This document shows, one piece after another, positions 28,395 to 39,769 of a DNA stretch of 64,000 nucleotides. The stretch comes from Savagea serpentis (lineage in GTDB: Bacteria > Bacillota > Bacilli > Bacillales_A > Planococcaceae), in assembly GCF_015351395.1 (NCBI RefSeq), contig NZ_JADKPV010000002.1:1-64000 (forward strand). Reading direction: 5' to 3'. The notes beneath the pieces were generated by a model that made no database searches, was not told the DNA's origin, and worked only from the letters and a program-made list of their open reading frames with translations. A program made the position numbers and the translations under genes. Position 1 is the first letter of the stretch, and each line of letters starts with the position of its first letter.

Positions 28395-28820
28395 GTGGCT
28401 AAAAAAGTAAGCAAAATTGTAAAATTACAAATTCCTGCAGCGAAAGCAAACCCAGCTCCACCGGTAGGACCAGCTTTAGGTCAAGCAGGTGTTAACATCA
28501 TGGGATTCTGTAAGGAGTTCAACGCTCGTACAGCAGAACAAGCAGGATTAATCATCCCTGTAGAAATTACTGTATTTGAAGACCGTTCATTTACGTTCAT
28601 TACAAAAACTCCACCAGCAGCGGTGTTGTTAAAAAAAGCAGCTAAAATTGATAAAGGTTCAGGTGAACCTAACAAGAAAAAAGTTGCTACAGTTAAACGT
28701 GATCAAGTACGTGAAATCGCAGAGTCTAAGATGGAAGACTTGAACGCTGCATCAGTTGAAGCAGCAATGGCAATGGTTGAAGGTACTGCTCGCAGTATGG
28801 GAATCACTGTCGAAGATTAA
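28395..28820 (+). CDS. rplK: 50S ribosomal protein L11
   Basis: 141 residues from GTG 28395, 8 bases after GGAGG, the usual full length. Signatures: [35 protein letters not shown] and the C-terminal RNA-binding domain. L11 forms the GTPase-associated centre with L10/L12 and binds near the thiopeptide site; its proline-rich linker is intact. Confidence 0.97.
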   Translation: MAKKVSKIVKLQIPAAKANPAPPVGPALGQAGVNIMGFCKEFNARTAEQAGLIIPVEITVFEDRSFTFITKTPPAAVLLKKAAKIDKGSGEPNKKKVATVKRDQVREIAESKMEDLNAASVEAAMAMVEGTARSMGITVED

Positions 28821-28845
28821 TCACGACTCTCGTTTCGTTGTTGGA

Positions 28846-28910
28846 GGTTGCGGCTGTTCCTATGAACGCGCAACCTTTATTCGTGGGAGGTCAAATTCCG
28901 TTAAAACCAC
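28846..28910 (+). promoter_or_regulatory. Intercistronic hairpin and second L1-like element before rplA
   Basis: A perfect 7-bp hairpin GGTTGCG 28846-28852 / 28869-28875 is followed by GTGGGAGG 28883-28890 and ACCAC 28906-28910, the same motif pair as before rplK. The rplA ribosome site comes right after it. Confidence 0.5.
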
Positions 28911-28928
28911 AATAGAGGAGGATATAAA

Positions 28929-29633
28929 ATGGCTAAAAGAGGTAAAAAATTCGTAGAAGCGCAAAAGTTAGTAGATAAAGCACAAACTTACGAATATAAA
29001 GAAGCGATTGAACTCGCTAAAAAAACGAGCACAACAAACTTTGACGCTACAGTTGAAGTTGCGTTCCGTTTAGGAATCGACACTCGTAAAAACGATCAGC
29101 AAATCCGTGGAGCAGTAGTGCTTCCAAACGGAACTGGTAAAACACAAAAAGTATTAGTATTCGCTAAAGGTGAAAAGCTCAAAGAAGCAGAAGCTGCTGG
29201 AGCAGATTACGTAGGCGATGCAGAATATATTACAAAAATCCAACAAGGATGGTTCGACTTCGATGTTATCGTTGCGACACCAGACATGATGGGTGAAGTT
29301 GGTAAAATCGGTCGTGTACTCGGACCAAAAGGTTTAATGCCAAACCCTAAAACAGGAACAGTTACATTTGATGTAGCGAAAGCTGTTGAAGAAATTAAAG
29401 CGGGTAAAGTTGAATATCGTGCTGACAAAGCAGGTATCGTTCACGCGCCAATCGGGAAAGCATCATTCGACGCTGACAAATTAGCTGAAAACTTCGAAAC
29501 AATTTTCGATGTGATCTTAAAAGCTAAACCAGCTTCAGCGAAAGGTACTTTCATGAAGAGTGTTTACGTAACAACTACGATGGGTCCTGCAGTTAAAATT
29601 GATCCATTATCGGCTGTTTCTAAAGCGAAATAA
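28929..29633 (+). CDS. rplA: 50S ribosomal protein L1
   Basis: 234 residues from ATG 28929, after GAGGAGG. Signatures [59 protein letters not shown]. Builds the L1 stalk that moves E-site tRNA and is the classic translational repressor of its own operon; two candidate target sites are seen upstream. Confidence 0.97.
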   Translation: MAKRGKKFVEAQKLVDKAQTYEYKEAIELAKKTSTTNFDATVEVAFRLGIDTRKNDQQIRGAVVLPNGTGKTQKVLVFAKGEKLKEAEAAGADYVGDAEYITKIQQGWFDFDVIVATPDMMGEVGKIGRVLGPKGLMPNPKTGTVTFDVAKAVEEIKAGKVEYRADKAGIVHAPIGKASFDADKLAENFETIFDVILKAKPASAKGTFMKSVYVTTTMGPAVKIDPLSAVSKAK

Positions 29634-29636
29634 TTA

Positions 29637-29665
29637 TTGACATGGAGAATTGTACGTGGTATGAT
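29637..29665 (+). promoter_or_regulatory. Promoter of rplJ-rplL
   Basis: Consensus TTGACA 29637-29642, spacer 17, TATGAT 29660-29665, starting just after the rplA stop. Confidence 0.85.
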
Positions 29666-29689
29666 TTCCCATGGTTAATTGAATAAACA

Positions 29690-29805
29690 TTTGTACCGAA
29701 GACAGTAGGGGTGTCCAACACATAAAAATCCTACCGAGGACAAAGACGTTTTCATAAAACGACTTTAATGCCCTCGTGTCTTCCGATAGATATCGAGGGC
29801 TTTTC
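29690..29805 (+). promoter_or_regulatory. L10 leader (autoregulatory RNA) with terminator
   Basis: A structured leader: GTAGG 29705-29709 pairs with CCTAC 29730-29734 in the ACCGAAGACAG...CCTACCGAGG context known from Firmicutes L10 leaders. GAAGACA 29698-29704 pairs with TGTCTTC 29777-29783, and CGAGG 29735-29739 with CCTCG 29772-29776; these exclude the terminator stem GCCCTCG 29770-29776 / 29794-29800 with its T tail. Excess L10-L12 would favour termination. Confidence 0.85.
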
Positions 29806-29851
29806 TATATCGGTATGAGTGACTGAACTTTCAACGTAGGAGGTGTCACGA

Positions 29852-30355
29852 ATGAGCAAAATTTTACAAGCTAAACAAGCAGTAGTTCAAGAGATTACTG
29901 ACAAAATGAAAGAATCAGCAGCGTTTATCGTTGTTGACTACCGTGGTCTTTCAGTTGCACAAGCTACTGAATTACGTAAGCAATTACGTGAAGCAGGAGT
30001 TGACATGACAGTTTACAAAAACACAATGTCACGTCGTGCAGCAGAATCTTTAGGCTACGAAGCGTTAAACGAGTTCTTAACAGGACCGAACGCGATCGCT
30101 TTCTCAACTGAAGATGTTATCGCACCTGCAAAAGTGTTAAACAACTTCGCAAAAGAAAACGAACAATTGGAAATTAAAGCAGGTATCATCGAAGGAAACT
30201 TAGTTTCAGTTGATGAAATCAAAGCGTTGGCAGAACTTCCATCACGCGAAGGACTCCTTTCTATGCTTTTATCTGTACTTCAAGCGCCAATGCGCAACTT
30301 TGCACTCGCTACGAAAGCAGTTGCAGACCAAAAAGGCGAAGAAGAGGGAGCTTAA
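29852..30355 (+). CDS. rplJ: 50S ribosomal protein L10
   Basis: 167 residues from ATG 29852, 8 bases after AGGAGG (the in-frame GTG 29843 lies on that site). [25 protein letters not shown] and the NTMSRRA block bind 23S rRNA; the C-terminal helix carries L12 dimers. Controlled by its own leader. Confidence 0.97.
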   Translation: MSKILQAKQAVVQEITDKMKESAAFIVVDYRGLSVAQATELRKQLREAGVDMTVYKNTMSRRAAESLGYEALNEFLTGPNAIAFSTEDVIAPAKVLNNFAKENEQLEIKAGIIEGNLVSVDEIKALAELPSREGLLSMLLSVLQAPMRNFALATKAVADQKGEEEGA

Positions 30356-30422
30356 TTCCCGAGTGGCTTAACGTAGCTTAAAAACGTAAAAAAGAAACCT
30401 TAAAATATAGGAGGAAATTATA

Positions 30423-30785
30423 ATGACTATCGAGCAAATTTTAGACGCTATTAAAGAAATGACAGTTCTCGAGTTAAACGATCTCGTTAAAGCAATCGAA
30501 GAAGAATTTGGAGTAACAGCAGCAGCACCAGTTGCAGTTGCAGCAGCAGGTGGAGAAGCAGGCGGAGCTGAGCAATCAGAATTCGACGTTATCCTTGCAG
30601 AAGCAGGAGCTCAAAAAATCAAAGTTATCAAAGCAGTTCGTGAAATCACAGGCCTCGGCTTGAAAGAAGCGAAAGAAGTAGTTGACAACGCACCGAAAGC
30701 AGTTAAAGAAGGCGTTGCTAAAGAAGAAGCTGAAGAAATGAAAGCTAAACTTGAAGAAGTTGGCGCAGTAATCGAACTTAAATAA
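30423..30785 (+). CDS. rplL: 50S ribosomal protein L7/L12
   Basis: 120 residues from ATG 30423. N-terminal dimer domain, an Ala/Gly hinge ([17 protein letters not shown]), and the C-terminal factor-binding domain with [24 protein letters not shown]. Recruits translation GTPases. Followed by a strong terminator that limits read-through to rpoB. Confidence 0.98.
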   Translation: MTIEQILDAIKEMTVLELNDLVKAIEEEFGVTAAAPVAVAAAGGEAGGAEQSEFDVILAEAGAQKIKVIKAVREITGLGLKEAKEVVDNAPKAVKEGVAKEEAEEMKAKLEEVGAVIELK

Positions 30786-30798
30786 TTCTTCAGAACTC

Positions 30799-30828
30799 AA
30801 AAAGCCCGTCCATGACGGGCTTTTTTTA
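30799..30828 (+). terminator. Intrinsic terminator after rplL
   Basis: Perfect 12-bp stem AAAAAGCCCGTC 30799-30810 / 30814-30825, tight loop, T7. The gap to rpoB has no coding sequence. Confidence 0.9.
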
Positions 30829-30960
30829 ATCTAAGCATAGTTGTTGCATATAATTGACGAATGTCAAGTGTTATGATAACATTAATAAATGCAAAATAAA
30901 TTATATTGCACGATTATGCCTATTTTACTTATAGTCACTGAATGTATACGTAGTTAAATC

Positions 30961-31002
30961 GAAAATGAGCTCTTGCAAGAACTCGTTTTCTTTTTGTTTT
31001 TT
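30961..31002 (+). terminator. Terminator-like hairpin in the rpoB leader (possible attenuator)
   Basis: GAAAATGAG 30961-30969 pairs with CTCGTTTTC 30982-30990 (one G-U), and the loop holds CTTGCAAG. T5GT6 follows. It lies 64 bases before the rpoB start. Confidence 0.65.
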
Positions 31003-31065
31003 CGTTATCATACACCATTTTCTTGATAAACGGAAGAACTAATATTGTTTTGAGGGGTGAAAGAG

Positions 31066-34000
31066 TTGACAGGTCATTTAGTACAGTACGGTCAACACCG
31101 TCAGCGTAGAAGTTATGCTCGAATTCAAGAGGTTTTAGATTTACCGAACTTAATTGAAATTCAAACAGCTTCATACGAATGGTTCTTAGAGGAAGGATTG
31201 CGTGAAATGTTTCGCGATATTTCTCCAATCGAAGACTTCACTGGCAATCTTTCGTTAGAGTTTGTCGATTACACATTAGGAGAACCAAAGTATCCAGTCG
31301 ATGAATCGAAAGAGCGAGATGTTACTTTTGCAGCTCCACTTCGTGTGAAAGTGCGTTTGCACAACAAAGAAACAGAAGAAGTGAAAGAGCAAGAAGTATT
31401 CATGGGTGATTTCCCGCTTATGACTGAAAATGGAACATTCATTATTAACGGAGCAGAGCGCGTTATCGTGTCTCAGCTTGTGCGTTCACCGAGTGTTTAT
31501 TTCAATGATAAGACAGATAAAAACGGTAAACGTGGATTCGGAGCGACAGTTATCCCAAATCGTGGCGCTTGGTTAGAATACGAGACAGATGCTAAAGATA
31601 TTATCCATGTGCGCATCGATCGTACACGTAAGTTACCGATTACCGTCCTTTTACGTGCACTCGGATTTTCTGCGGATCCAGAAATCATCGAACTTATTGG
31701 CGACAATGAATTTTTACGCAACACTTTAGAGAAGGATAACACAGAGAGCTCTGAAAAGGCATTGCTTGAAATTTATGAGCGTCTTCGCCCTGGTGAACCA
31801 CCAACATTAGACAGTGCGAAAAATTTAATTTACTCACGTTTCTTCGATCCGAAACGCTATGACTTAGCGAATGTCGGTCGTTATAAAATGAATAAAAAGC
31901 TCCACTTACAAAATCGTCTTTTCAATCAAAAAATCGCTGAAACATTAGTGGATCCTGAAACAGGAGAAATTTTAATTGAAAAAGGCGAAATGATGGATCG
32001 TCGTACGCTTGATCGTTTACTACCTCACTTTGAAGCTGGTCTTTGTACAGAAGAGATCACCCAAGTCGGTGGTGCACTTGATGAACCAATCGTGATTCAA
32101 TCTGTGAAAATTTATGCACCTAAAGGCGAAGAAGGACAAATTATCAATGTTATTTCTAACGCAAATGTAGATGAAGAAGTAAAGTGCATTACACCAGCTG
32201 ACATCATTTCATCTATTAGTTATTTCTTTAACTTATTACACGGTGTAGGGAACACAGACGATATTGACCATTTAGGAAACCGACGTTTACGTTCGGTTGG
32301 TGAATTGTTACAAAACCAATTCCGTATCGGGCTTTCACGTATGGAGCGTGTTGTAAAAGAGCGTATGTCAATCAATGACACACAATCGATCGTACCACAG
32401 CAATTAATCAACATCCGTCCCGTTATCGCGTCAATTAAAGAGTTCTTCGGAAGCTCTCAATTATCACAGTTCATGGACCAGACGAACCCACTTGCGGAAC
32501 TCACGCATAAGCGTCGTTTATCTGCGCTTGGGCCTGGTGGTTTAACGCGTGAGCGTGCTGGTATGGAAGTGCGTGACGTTCACTACTCTCACTATGGACG
32601 TATGTGTCCGATTGAAACACCTGAGGGTCCGAATATCGGGCTTATCAACTCACTTTCAACTTTTGCGAAAGTGAATAAATTTGGCTTTATCGAAACACCA
32701 TATCGTAAAGTTGATCCAGAAACAGGTCGCGTCACAGGACAAATTGATTATTTAACGGCGGATTTAGAAGATAACTATGTCGTCGCACAAGCGAATGCAC
32801 CTTTAGCGGAAGACGGTTCATTTGTAAATGAAGAAGTCGTTGGACGTTTCCAAGGAGATAACACGGTATTCAAACGTGAACAAATTGACTACATGGATGT
32901 TTCGCCAAAACAAGTTGTTTCGGCAGCGACTGCATGTATTCCATTCCTTGAGAATGATGACTCGAACCGTGCTCTTATGGGAGCGAACATGCAACGTCAA
33001 GCAGTTCCTTTGTTAAACCCTGAATCACCATTGGTTGGTACAGGAATGGAGCACGTATCAGCACGCGACTCAGGAGCAGCAGTGCTTGCGAAATATGACG
33101 GAATTGTAGAGCATGTGGAAGCGCGTGAAATTCGCGTTCGTCGTATTGAAGAAGTAGACGGTAAAGAAGTACAAGGTGACTTAACATCTTATAAATTAGA
33201 TAATTTTATCCGTTCTAACCAAGGGACCTGTTATAACCAACGCCCAATCGTCTCAGTCGGCGATCGTGTGAAGCCACTTGACATTTTAGCGGATGGTCCA
33301 TCGATGGAACAAGGTGAACTTGCGCTCGGTCGTAACGTTTTAACAGCGTTTATGACTTGGGATGGATACAACTATGAAGATGCGATCATCATGAGTGAGC
33401 GTCTCGTCAAAGATGACGTATTTACATCGATTCATATTGAAGAGTATGAATCGGAAGCTCGTGATACGAAGCTCGGACCAGAAGAGATTACACGCGATAT
33501 TCCGAACGTCGGAGAAGATGCACTTCGCAACTTAGACGACCGCGGAATTATCCGAATCGGAGCCGAAGTTCGAGACGGTGATATTTTAGTCGGTAAAGTA
33601 ACGCCAAAAGGGGTTACGGAGTTGACGGCAGAAGAGCGTCTATTACACGCAATCTTCGGTGAGAAAGCACGTGAAGTACGCGATACTTCATTGCGTGTAC
33701 CACATGGAGCAGGCGGTATTATTTTAGACGTGAAAGTGTTCAATCGTGAAGATGGCGACGAATTGCCACCAGGTGTAAACCAACTCGTACGTGTTTACAT
33801 CGTTCAAAAGCGTAAAATTTCAGTCGGTGACAAGATGGCTGGACGTCACGGTAACAAAGGGGTTATCTCTCGTATTTTACCTGAAGAGGATATGCCATTT
33901 ATGCCAGACGGTACGCCAATCGATGTCATGTTAAATCCACTCGGTGTTCCATCACGTATGAATATTGGACAAGTTCTTGAAATGCACTTAGGTATGGCAG

Positions 34001-34596
34001 CGCGCAATCTAGGTATTCATACAGCGACGCCAGTATTTGATGGTGCGAACGAACAAGATGTTTGGGAGACGATGGAAGAAGCTGGGATGGACCGCGACGG
34101 AAAAACTGTTCTTTATGATGGTCGTACGGGCCAACCATTCGATAGCCGTGTATCCGTAGGGGTTATGTATTTGATTAAACTTGCGCACATGGTTGACGAT
34201 AAGCTTCACGCTCGTTCAACTGGACCATACTCACTTGTCACACAACAACCACTCGGAGGAAAAGCGCAGTTCGGTGGACAGCGTTTCGGAGAGATGGAAG
34301 TTTGGGCGCTTGAAGCTTATGGTGCGGCATATACATTACAAGAAATCCTAACAGTTAAATCAGATGACGTCGTTGGGCGTGTGAAAACTTATGAAGCGAT
34401 TGTTAAAGGAGAAAGTGTGCCACAACCAGGAGTTCCAGAATCATTTAAAGTTCTCATTAAGGAACTTCAAAGTTTAGGTCTTGACGTTAAGATGTTAACA
34501 GAAGACTTTGAAGAGATTGAGATGCGTGATTCCGAAGAAGATGACATGCATCAAGATGAATTGAATGTAGTCGGTGAAGATCAACCTGTATCATAA
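31066..34596 (+). CDS. rpoB: RNA polymerase beta subunit
   Basis: 1176 residues from TTG 31066, 8 bases after GAGGGG; TTG is also the B. subtilis rpoB start. The rifampicin pocket [27 protein letters not shown] shows the susceptible sequence, and [15 protein letters not shown] and the C-terminal [17 protein letters not shown] are intact. A short acidic tail follows. The rsmC gene that sits between rplL and rpoB in B. subtilis is absent. Expression is probably from read-through plus a promoter in the 30826-31065 gap, which I could not fix. Confidence 0.98.
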   Translation: MTGHLVQYGQHRQRRSYARIQEVLDLPNLIEIQTASYEWFLEEGLREMFRDISPIEDFTGNLSLEFVDYTLGEPKYPVDESKERDVTFAAPLRVKVRLHNKETEEVKEQEVFMGDFPLMTENGTFIINGAERVIVSQLVRSPSVYFNDKTDKNGKRGFGATVIPNRGAWLEYETDAKDIIHVRIDRTRKLPITVLLRALGFSADPEIIELIGDNEFLRNTLEKDNTESSEKALLEIYERLRPGEPPTLDSAKNLIYSRFFDPKRYDLANVGRYKMNKKLHLQNRLFNQKIAETLVDPETGEILIEKGEMMDRRTLDRLLPHFEAGLCTEEITQVGGALDEPIVIQSVKIYAPKGEEGQIINVISNANVDEEVKCITPADIISSISYFFNLLHGVGNTDDIDHLGNRRLRSVGELLQNQFRIGLSRMERVVKERMSINDTQSIVPQQLINIRPVIASIKEFFGSSQLSQFMDQTNPLAELTHKRRLSALGPGGLTRERAGMEVRDVHYSHYGRMCPIETPEGPNIGLINSLSTFAKVNKFGFIETPYRKVDPETGRVTGQIDYLTADLEDNYVVAQANAPLAEDGSFVNEEVVGRFQGDNTVFKREQIDYMDVSPKQVVSAATACIPFLENDDSNRALMGANMQRQAVPLLNPESPLVGTGMEHVSARDSGAAVLAKYDGIVEHVEAREIRVRRIEEVDGKEVQGDLTSYKLDNFIRSNQGTCYNQRPIVSVGDRVKPLDILADGPSMEQGELALGRNVLTAFMTWDGYNYEDAIIMSERLVKDDVFTSIHIEEYESEARDTKLGPEEITRDIPNVGEDALRNLDDRGIIRIGAEVRDGDILVGKVTPKGVTELTAEERLLHAIFGEKAREVRDTSLRVPHGAGGIILDVKVFNREDGDELPPGVNQLVRVYIVQKRKISVGDKMAGRHGNKGVISRILPEEDMPFMPDGTPIDVMLNPLGVPSRMNIGQVLEMHLGMAARNLGIHTATPVFDGANEQDVWETMEEAGMDRDGKTVLYDGRTGQPFDSRVSVGVMYLIKLAHMVDDKLHARSTGPYSLVTQQPLGGKAQFGGQRFGEMEVWALEAYGAAYTLQEILTVKSDDVVGRVKTYEAIVKGESVPQPGVPESFKVLIKELQSLGLDVKMLTEDFEEIEMRDSEEDDMHQDELNVVGEDQPVS

Positions 34597-34600
34597 AAAA

Positions 34601-34624
34601 ATCGGGAAGCATTCGCTTCCCGAT
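34601..34624. other. Perfect hairpin in the rpoB-rpoC gap
   Basis: ATCGGGAAGC 34601-34610 / 34615-34624 with a 4-base loop. There is no T tract on the plus strand, but A7 precedes it, so on the minus strand it reads as a terminator. Confidence 0.75.
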
Positions 34625-34695
34625 CACTATACAATTGACAAGATGTTTTGTGAACAGCCACGCAAAATATTAAAACATATAGGGAGGTAGGCTCC

Positions 34696-37600
34696 TTGAT
34701 TGATGTAAACAACTTTGAGTATATGAAAATTGGTCTCGCTTCTCCAGATAAGATTCGTTCATGGTCTTACGGTGAAGTAAAAAAGCCAGAAACGATTAAC
34801 TACAGAACATTAAAACCAGAAAAAGATGGTTTATTCTGTGAGCGTATTTTCGGACCTACAAAAGACTGGGAATGTCATTGTGGAAAGTATAAACGCGTTC
34901 GTTATAAAGGCGTCGTTTGTGACCGCTGTGGTGTTGAAGTAACACGCCAAAAAGTGCGTCGTGAGCGCATGGGACATATCGAACTTGCAGCTCCAGTGAC
35001 ACATATTTGGTATTTCAAAGGAATTCCTAGCCGTATGGGTCTTATCTTAGATATGACACCGCGTGCTTTAGAAGAGGTCATTTACTTCGCATCTTACGTG
35101 GTAATTGAACCAGCAGATACGCCACTTGAGAAAAAACAATTGCTTTCAGAAAAAGAATATCGTATGTATCGTGAGAAATACGGTTCGAAATTTGTCGCGC
35201 TCATGGGTGCAGAAGCAATTGAACAACTTTTAGCAAGCATCGATCTCGATAAAGAGACGGAAATGTTAAAAGAAGAGTTAAAAACAGTACAAGGACAACG
35301 CCGTACACGTGCGATTCGTCGTTTGGAAGTTGTCGAGTCATTCCGTAACTCAGGCAACCGTCCAGAGTGGATGGTTCTGGAAGTATTACCAGTCATACCA
35401 CCTGAATTGCGTCCGATGGTTCAATTAGATGGTGGGCGTTTTGCGACGAGTGACTTAAACGATCTTTACCGTCGAGTCATCAACCGTAACAATCGTTTGA
35501 AACGTTTACTCGACCTTGGCGCACCAGGCATCATCGTCCAAAACGAAAAACGTATGTTACAAGAAGCAGTTGATGCACTGGTCGACAACGGTCGTCGTGG
35601 TCGACCAGTCACTGGACCAGGAAATCGTCCGTTAAAATCACTTTCACATATGCTGAAAGGTAAACAAGGGCGCTTCCGTCAAAACTTGCTTGGAAAACGT
35701 GTGGACTACTCAGGACGTTCTGTTATCGTCGTTGGACCTAACTTAAAAATGTACCAATGTGGTCTTCCGAAAGAAATGGCAATTGAATTGTTCAAACCTT
35801 TCGTTATGAAAGAATTAGTTGAGCGTAAACTTGCACATAATATTAAGAGTGCAAAGCGTAAAATCGAACGCCAACATGCTGAAGTATGGGACGTACTTGA
35901 AGATGTTATTCAAGAACACCCAGTACTTTTAAACCGTGCACCTACACTTCACCGTTTAGGTATTCAAGCTTTCGAACCTGTTCTAGTAGAAGGTCGTGCA
36001 ATCACGCTTCACCCACTCGTATGTACAGCTTATAACGCTGACTTCGACGGTGACCAAATGGCTGTTCACGTACCTTTATCAGCAGAAGCACAAGCTGAAG
36101 CACGTTTGCTCATGTTAGCTGCACAAAACATTTTGAACCCGAAAGATGGTAAGCCAGTTGTAACGCCGTCTCAAGATATGGTTTTAGGAAACTATTACTT
36201 AACACTTGAGCGTAAAGGTGCAGCAGGTGAAGGTTTCGTATTCGCAAATCCGAACGAAGCATTAATCGCCTATCAAAATGGTCATGTGCACTTACACTCA
36301 CGTGTAGCTGTTCATGCAGGGTCTTTAAACAATCCTACATTTACAGAGGAAGAAAATAAAAAACTATTGTTAACGACAGTAGGCAAAATAATTTTTAACG
36401 AAATTTTACCAGAGTCATTCCCATATATTAACGAGCCAACATTGAACAACTTACAAGTTGAAACACCAGACAAATACTTTATTGATGGCACAGAGAATGT
36501 GAAAGAACATTTAGAGCAAGCGGAGCTCGTCGCACCATTCAAAAAAGGTATTTTAGGTAGTATCATCGCAGAAGTGTTCAAACGTTTCCACATTACGGAA
36601 ACATCTAAAATGCTTGACCGTTTGAAAGACCTCGGATTCAAGTATTCAACGCGTGCTGGAATTACAATCGGTATTTCAGATATCGTCGTTCTTCCGAACA
36701 AAGGTGAAATTTTGGACGAAGCACAGTTGAAAGTAGATCGTGTCATGAAACAGTTCCGCCGTGGTTTGATTACGGAAGAGGAACGTTATGACCGAGTCAT
36801 TTCTTACTGGAGTGAAGCGAAAGATATCATTCAAGATAAATTGATGGAGTCACTTGAAGATACGAACCCAATCTTTATGATGGCTGACTCCGGAGCGCGT
36901 GGTAACGCTTCTAACTTTACGCAGCTCGCAGGTATGCGTGGTCTTATGGCCAACCCGGCTGGACGTATTATCGAACTTCCAATCAAATCTTCTTTCCGTG
37001 AAGGTTTAACTGTACTTGAGTACTTCATTTCTACTCACGGTGCGCGTAAAGGACTTGCGGATACGGCGCTTAAAACAGCTGACTCAGGATACTTAACACG
37101 TCGACTCGTTGATGTCGCGCAAGATGTTATCGTTCGTGAAGATGATTGTGGAACAGACCGTGGCCTTGAAATTCGTGCGCTTCGTGAAGGTTCGGAAATC
37201 ATCGAAACTTTAGAAGAACGTATCGAAGGACGTCATGCGAAGAAAACAATTTACTACCCGGATTCAAATAAAGTTATCGTAGAGAAAGATGGATTAATCA
37301 CAGCGGATCTCGCACAAGAAATCGTGCAAGCTGGTCTCGAAGAAGTGACGATTCGCTCTGCATTTACATGTAATACGAAACACGGCGTATGTAAAAAATG
37401 TTACGGCATCAACTTAGCGACAGGGGAAGAGGTTGAAGTAGGAGAAGCAGTAGGTATTATTGCAGCTCAATCAATCGGTGAACCAGGTACACAGTTAACG
37501 ATGCGTACATTCCATACAGGTGGAGTTGCGGGAGACGATATTACACAAGGTCTTCCACGTATTCAAGAAATCTTCGAAGCGCGTAATCCGAAAGGTAAAG

Positions 37601-38313
37601 CAGTCATCTCCGAAATTAAAGGTGAGATTGTTGAAATTGATGAGATTCGTGAAGGTCAGAAAGAAGTAACGATTCAAGGGGAAGTGGAAACACGCAAATA
37701 CTTGGCTCCTTATAACGCTCGCTTAAAAGTAGACGTTGGAGATCAAATAGACCGTGGAGACCTACTCACTGAAGGTTCGATTGACCCGAAAGAATTAATC
37801 GTCGTACGCGACGTCGCGACAGTTCAAGAGTATCTCTTGAAAGAAGTGCAAAAAGTTTATCGTATGCAAGGTGTTGAAATCGGTGATAAACACGTTGAAG
37901 TAATGGTTCGCCAAATGCTTCGTAAAGTGCGTGTCATCGAGGCAGGAGACACTGAATTATTGCCAGGATCACTCTTGGATATTCACCAATTCTCAGAAGC
38001 GAATGCGGATGCGATTATGGGTGGAAAAGTTCCGGCGACAAGTCGTCCAGTTATTCTCGGAATTACGAAAGCGTCACTCGAGACAGAATCATTCCTTTCA
38101 GCAGCATCTTTCCAAGAAACGACACGTGTTCTTACAGATGCAGCAATCAAAGGAAAGACAGACGAACTTCTCGGCTTAAAAGAGAACGTTATTCTCGGAA
38201 AACTCGTTCCAGCTGGAACAGGTATGCAACGCTACCGTCAATTAGAGATGCAGTGTGATGAAGAAGCTTTATCGAAAGCGGAAGCGGCACTTGTAACGAC
38301 TGAACAGCAATAA
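34696..38313 (+). CDS. rpoC: RNA polymerase beta' subunit
   Basis: 1205 residues from TTG 34696, 8 bases after GGGAGG. Zinc site 1 is [20 protein letters not shown]; the catalytic Mg loop NADFDGDQM is near 450; the bridge helix [23 protein letters not shown] and the second zinc site ([19 protein letters not shown]) are present. Length fits the Bacillales form without large insertions. Confidence 0.98.
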   Translation: MIDVNNFEYMKIGLASPDKIRSWSYGEVKKPETINYRTLKPEKDGLFCERIFGPTKDWECHCGKYKRVRYKGVVCDRCGVEVTRQKVRRERMGHIELAAPVTHIWYFKGIPSRMGLILDMTPRALEEVIYFASYVVIEPADTPLEKKQLLSEKEYRMYREKYGSKFVALMGAEAIEQLLASIDLDKETEMLKEELKTVQGQRRTRAIRRLEVVESFRNSGNRPEWMVLEVLPVIPPELRPMVQLDGGRFATSDLNDLYRRVINRNNRLKRLLDLGAPGIIVQNEKRMLQEAVDALVDNGRRGRPVTGPGNRPLKSLSHMLKGKQGRFRQNLLGKRVDYSGRSVIVVGPNLKMYQCGLPKEMAIELFKPFVMKELVERKLAHNIKSAKRKIERQHAEVWDVLEDVIQEHPVLLNRAPTLHRLGIQAFEPVLVEGRAITLHPLVCTAYNADFDGDQMAVHVPLSAEAQAEARLLMLAAQNILNPKDGKPVVTPSQDMVLGNYYLTLERKGAAGEGFVFANPNEALIAYQNGHVHLHSRVAVHAGSLNNPTFTEEENKKLLLTTVGKIIFNEILPESFPYINEPTLNNLQVETPDKYFIDGTENVKEHLEQAELVAPFKKGILGSIIAEVFKRFHITETSKMLDRLKDLGFKYSTRAGITIGISDIVVLPNKGEILDEAQLKVDRVMKQFRRGLITEEERYDRVISYWSEAKDIIQDKLMESLEDTNPIFMMADSGARGNASNFTQLAGMRGLMANPAGRIIELPIKSSFREGLTVLEYFISTHGARKGLADTALKTADSGYLTRRLVDVAQDVIVREDDCGTDRGLEIRALREGSEIIETLEERIEGRHAKKTIYYPDSNKVIVEKDGLITADLAQEIVQAGLEEVTIRSAFTCNTKHGVCKKCYGINLATGEEVEVGEAVGIIAAQSIGEPGTQLTMRTFHTGGVAGDDITQGLPRIQEIFEARNPKGKAVISEIKGEIVEIDEIREGQKEVTIQGEVETRKYLAPYNARLKVDVGDQIDRGDLLTEGSIDPKELIVVRDVATVQEYLLKEVQKVYRMQGVEIGDKHVEVMVRQMLRKVRVIEAGDTELLPGSLLDIHQFSEANADAIMGGKVPATSRPVILGITKASLETESFLSAASFQETTRVLTDAAIKGKTDELLGLKENVILGKLVPAGTGMQRYRQLEMQCDEEALSKAEAALVTTEQQ

Positions 38314-38316
38314 TTA

Positions 38317-38345
38317 AATTAGGGAGAGTTTTTCTCCCTAATTAT
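38317..38345 (+). terminator. Hairpin after rpoC
   Basis: Perfect 11-bp stem AATTAGGGAGA 38317-38327 / 38333-38343, 5-base T-rich loop, but only a weak T tail; partial terminator or processing site. Confidence 0.6.
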
Positions 38346-38358
38346 TTCATGATAAGTG

Positions 38359-38387
38359 TTGACAGTATAGAATCAAAATGATAATAT
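38359..38387 (+). promoter_or_regulatory. Promoter of the L7Ae-like gene and str operon
   Basis: Consensus TTGACA 38359-38364, spacer 17, TAATAT 38382-38387, 44 bases before the gene. Confidence 0.65.
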
Positions 38388-38430
38388 ACAAAAGGTTGAT
38401 AGTTAATGTCTCTACTTTGGAGGAAGCATC

Positions 38431-38679
38431 ATGTCTTATGAAAAGGTAGCTAAGGCAAATCAAACAATCATCGGTATAAAACAAACACTCAAAACGATTC
38501 GAGCAGGCAAAGCCGTCGAGATCGTCATCGCTCATGATGCGGATGCGAATCTCTTGTTGCCAATCCTCGAGGAGGCCAACAAAAGACAGCTTCCTGTAAC
38601 GTACGTTGAATCGAAAAAAGCTCTCGGTGAAGCTGCTGGTATACAAGTTGCGGCATCGATAGTTACTTTGATTGAATAA
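38431..38679 (+). CDS. rplGB: L7Ae-family K-turn RNA-binding protein (YbxF)
   Basis: 82 residues from ATG 38431, after GGAGGAAG. The L7Ae fold is clear: VIGIKQTLKTIRAGKAVEIVIAHDADANLLLPILEEANKRQLPVTYV ending in AAGIQVAAS. YbxF binds kink-turn RNA and associates with ribosomes. Position between rpoC and rpsL is the standard one in Bacillales. Confidence 0.94.
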   Translation: MSYEKVAKANQTIIGIKQTLKTIRAGKAVEIVIAHDADANLLLPILEEANKRQLPVTYVESKKALGEAAGIQVAASIVTLIE

Positions 38680-38682
38680 TGT

Positions 38683-38744
38683 TTTTGTGAAAAATCACAA
38701 AAGCTTTTGTTTTTACCTAAAAATGAACCACCTGGATGTGTGGT
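38683..38744 (+). promoter_or_regulatory. Two leader hairpins before rpsL
   Basis: TTTTGTGA 38683-38690 / TCACAAAA 38695-38702 is an AT-rich hairpin followed by an interrupted T tract. ACCAC 38727-38731 / GTGGT 38740-38744 with loop CTGGATGT is a second small hairpin just ahead of the ribosome site. Function unknown. Confidence 0.5.
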
Positions 38745-38773
38745 ATTAAGAAATTTTGAGAGGAGGACGAAAA

Positions 38774-39187
38774 ATGCCAACGATTAACCAACTAGTTCGC
38801 AAACCACGTAAATCGAAAAAAGCAGGTTCTAAATCACCAGCTCTCGGTAAAATGTATAACAGCTTCAAAAAATCGATGACTACTGTAAACTCACCACAAA
38901 AACGTGGAGTGTGTACACGTGTCGGAACGATGAAGCCTAAAAAACCGAACTCGGCTTTACGTAAATATGCACGTGTTCGTTTAACGAATACTTTAGAGGT
39001 GAATGCGTACATTCCTGGAGAAGGCCACAACCTTCAAGAACACAGCGTTGTTCTTATCCGTGGAGGACGTGTTAAAGACTTACCGGGGGTTCGTTACCAC
39101 GTAGTTCGTGGAGCGCTCGATACTGCGGGTGTTACGGATCGTAAACAAAGCCGTTCACAATACGGTGTTAAAAAACCTAAAAAATAA
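38774..39187 (+). CDS. rpsL: 30S ribosomal protein S12
   Basis: 137 residues from ATG 38774, 7 bases after AGGAGG. Decoding-site loops KKPNSALRK and [26 protein letters not shown] are intact at the lysines where streptomycin resistance arises. A Lys stands in [10 protein letters not shown], where I recall Thr in most bacteria (GTMTPKKPNS). First gene of rpsL-rpsG-fusA-tuf. Confidence 0.97.
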   Translation: MPTINQLVRKPRKSKKAGSKSPALGKMYNSFKKSMTTVNSPQKRGVCTRVGTMKPKKPNSALRKYARVRLTNTLEVNAYIPGEGHNLQEHSVVLIRGGRVKDLPGVRYHVVRGALDTAGVTDRKQSRSQYGVKKPKK

Positions 39188-39244
39188 TTGAAATCAATTA
39201 TTTGAATATAGATTCGAATAAAAAGTTTGAAGGGAGGAACAAAC

Positions 39245-39715
39245 ATGCCACGTAAAGGTCCTGTCGCAAAACGCGACGTATTACCAGATCCAATTTACAA
39301 TTCAAAACTCGTTACTCGCCTCATCAATAAAATGATGGTAGACGGTAAAAAAGGTACTTCGCAAAATATTCTTTATTCAGCTTTCGAACTCGTTCAAGAG
39401 CGTTCAGGTAAAGATCCATTAGAAGTATTCGAAGAAGCGTTAAACAACGTTATGCCTGTACTTGAAGTTCGCGCGCGCCGTGTTGGTGGAGCTAACTACC
39501 AAGTACCAGTTGAAGTTCGTCCAGATCGCCGTACAACATTAGGATTACGTTACCTCGTAAACTATTCACGTACACGCGGTGAAAAGACGATGGAAGAACG
39601 ACTTGCAAATGAAATTCTTGATGCATCAAACAACACAGGTGCTTCTGTAAAGCGTCGTGAAGAGTTACACAAAATGGCAGAAGCGAACAAAGCATTCGCT
39701 CACTACCGTTGGTAA
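39245..39715 (+). CDS. rpsG: 30S ribosomal protein S7
   Basis: 156 residues from ATG 39245, after [38 protein letters not shown] and [16 protein letters not shown] are signatures. It organises the 3' domain of 16S rRNA and contacts E-site tRNA. Confidence 0.97.
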   Translation: MPRKGPVAKRDVLPDPIYNSKLVTRLINKMMVDGKKGTSQNILYSAFELVQERSGKDPLEVFEEALNNVMPVLEVRARRVGGANYQVPVEVRPDRRTTLGLRYLVNYSRTRGEKTMEERLANEILDASNNTGASVKRREELHKMAEANKAFAHYRW

Positions 39716-39769
39716 TTTAAAGCATCACATTCATTTAACCTTACAAGGAAATGGAAGGAGAAATACAAT

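Noticed and set aside
30854-30880. TTGACG with TATGAT/GATAAC as an rpoB promoter
   Set aside because: Spacers are 12 and 15 bases; only a poor TAACAT fits 17, so no promoter is claimed.
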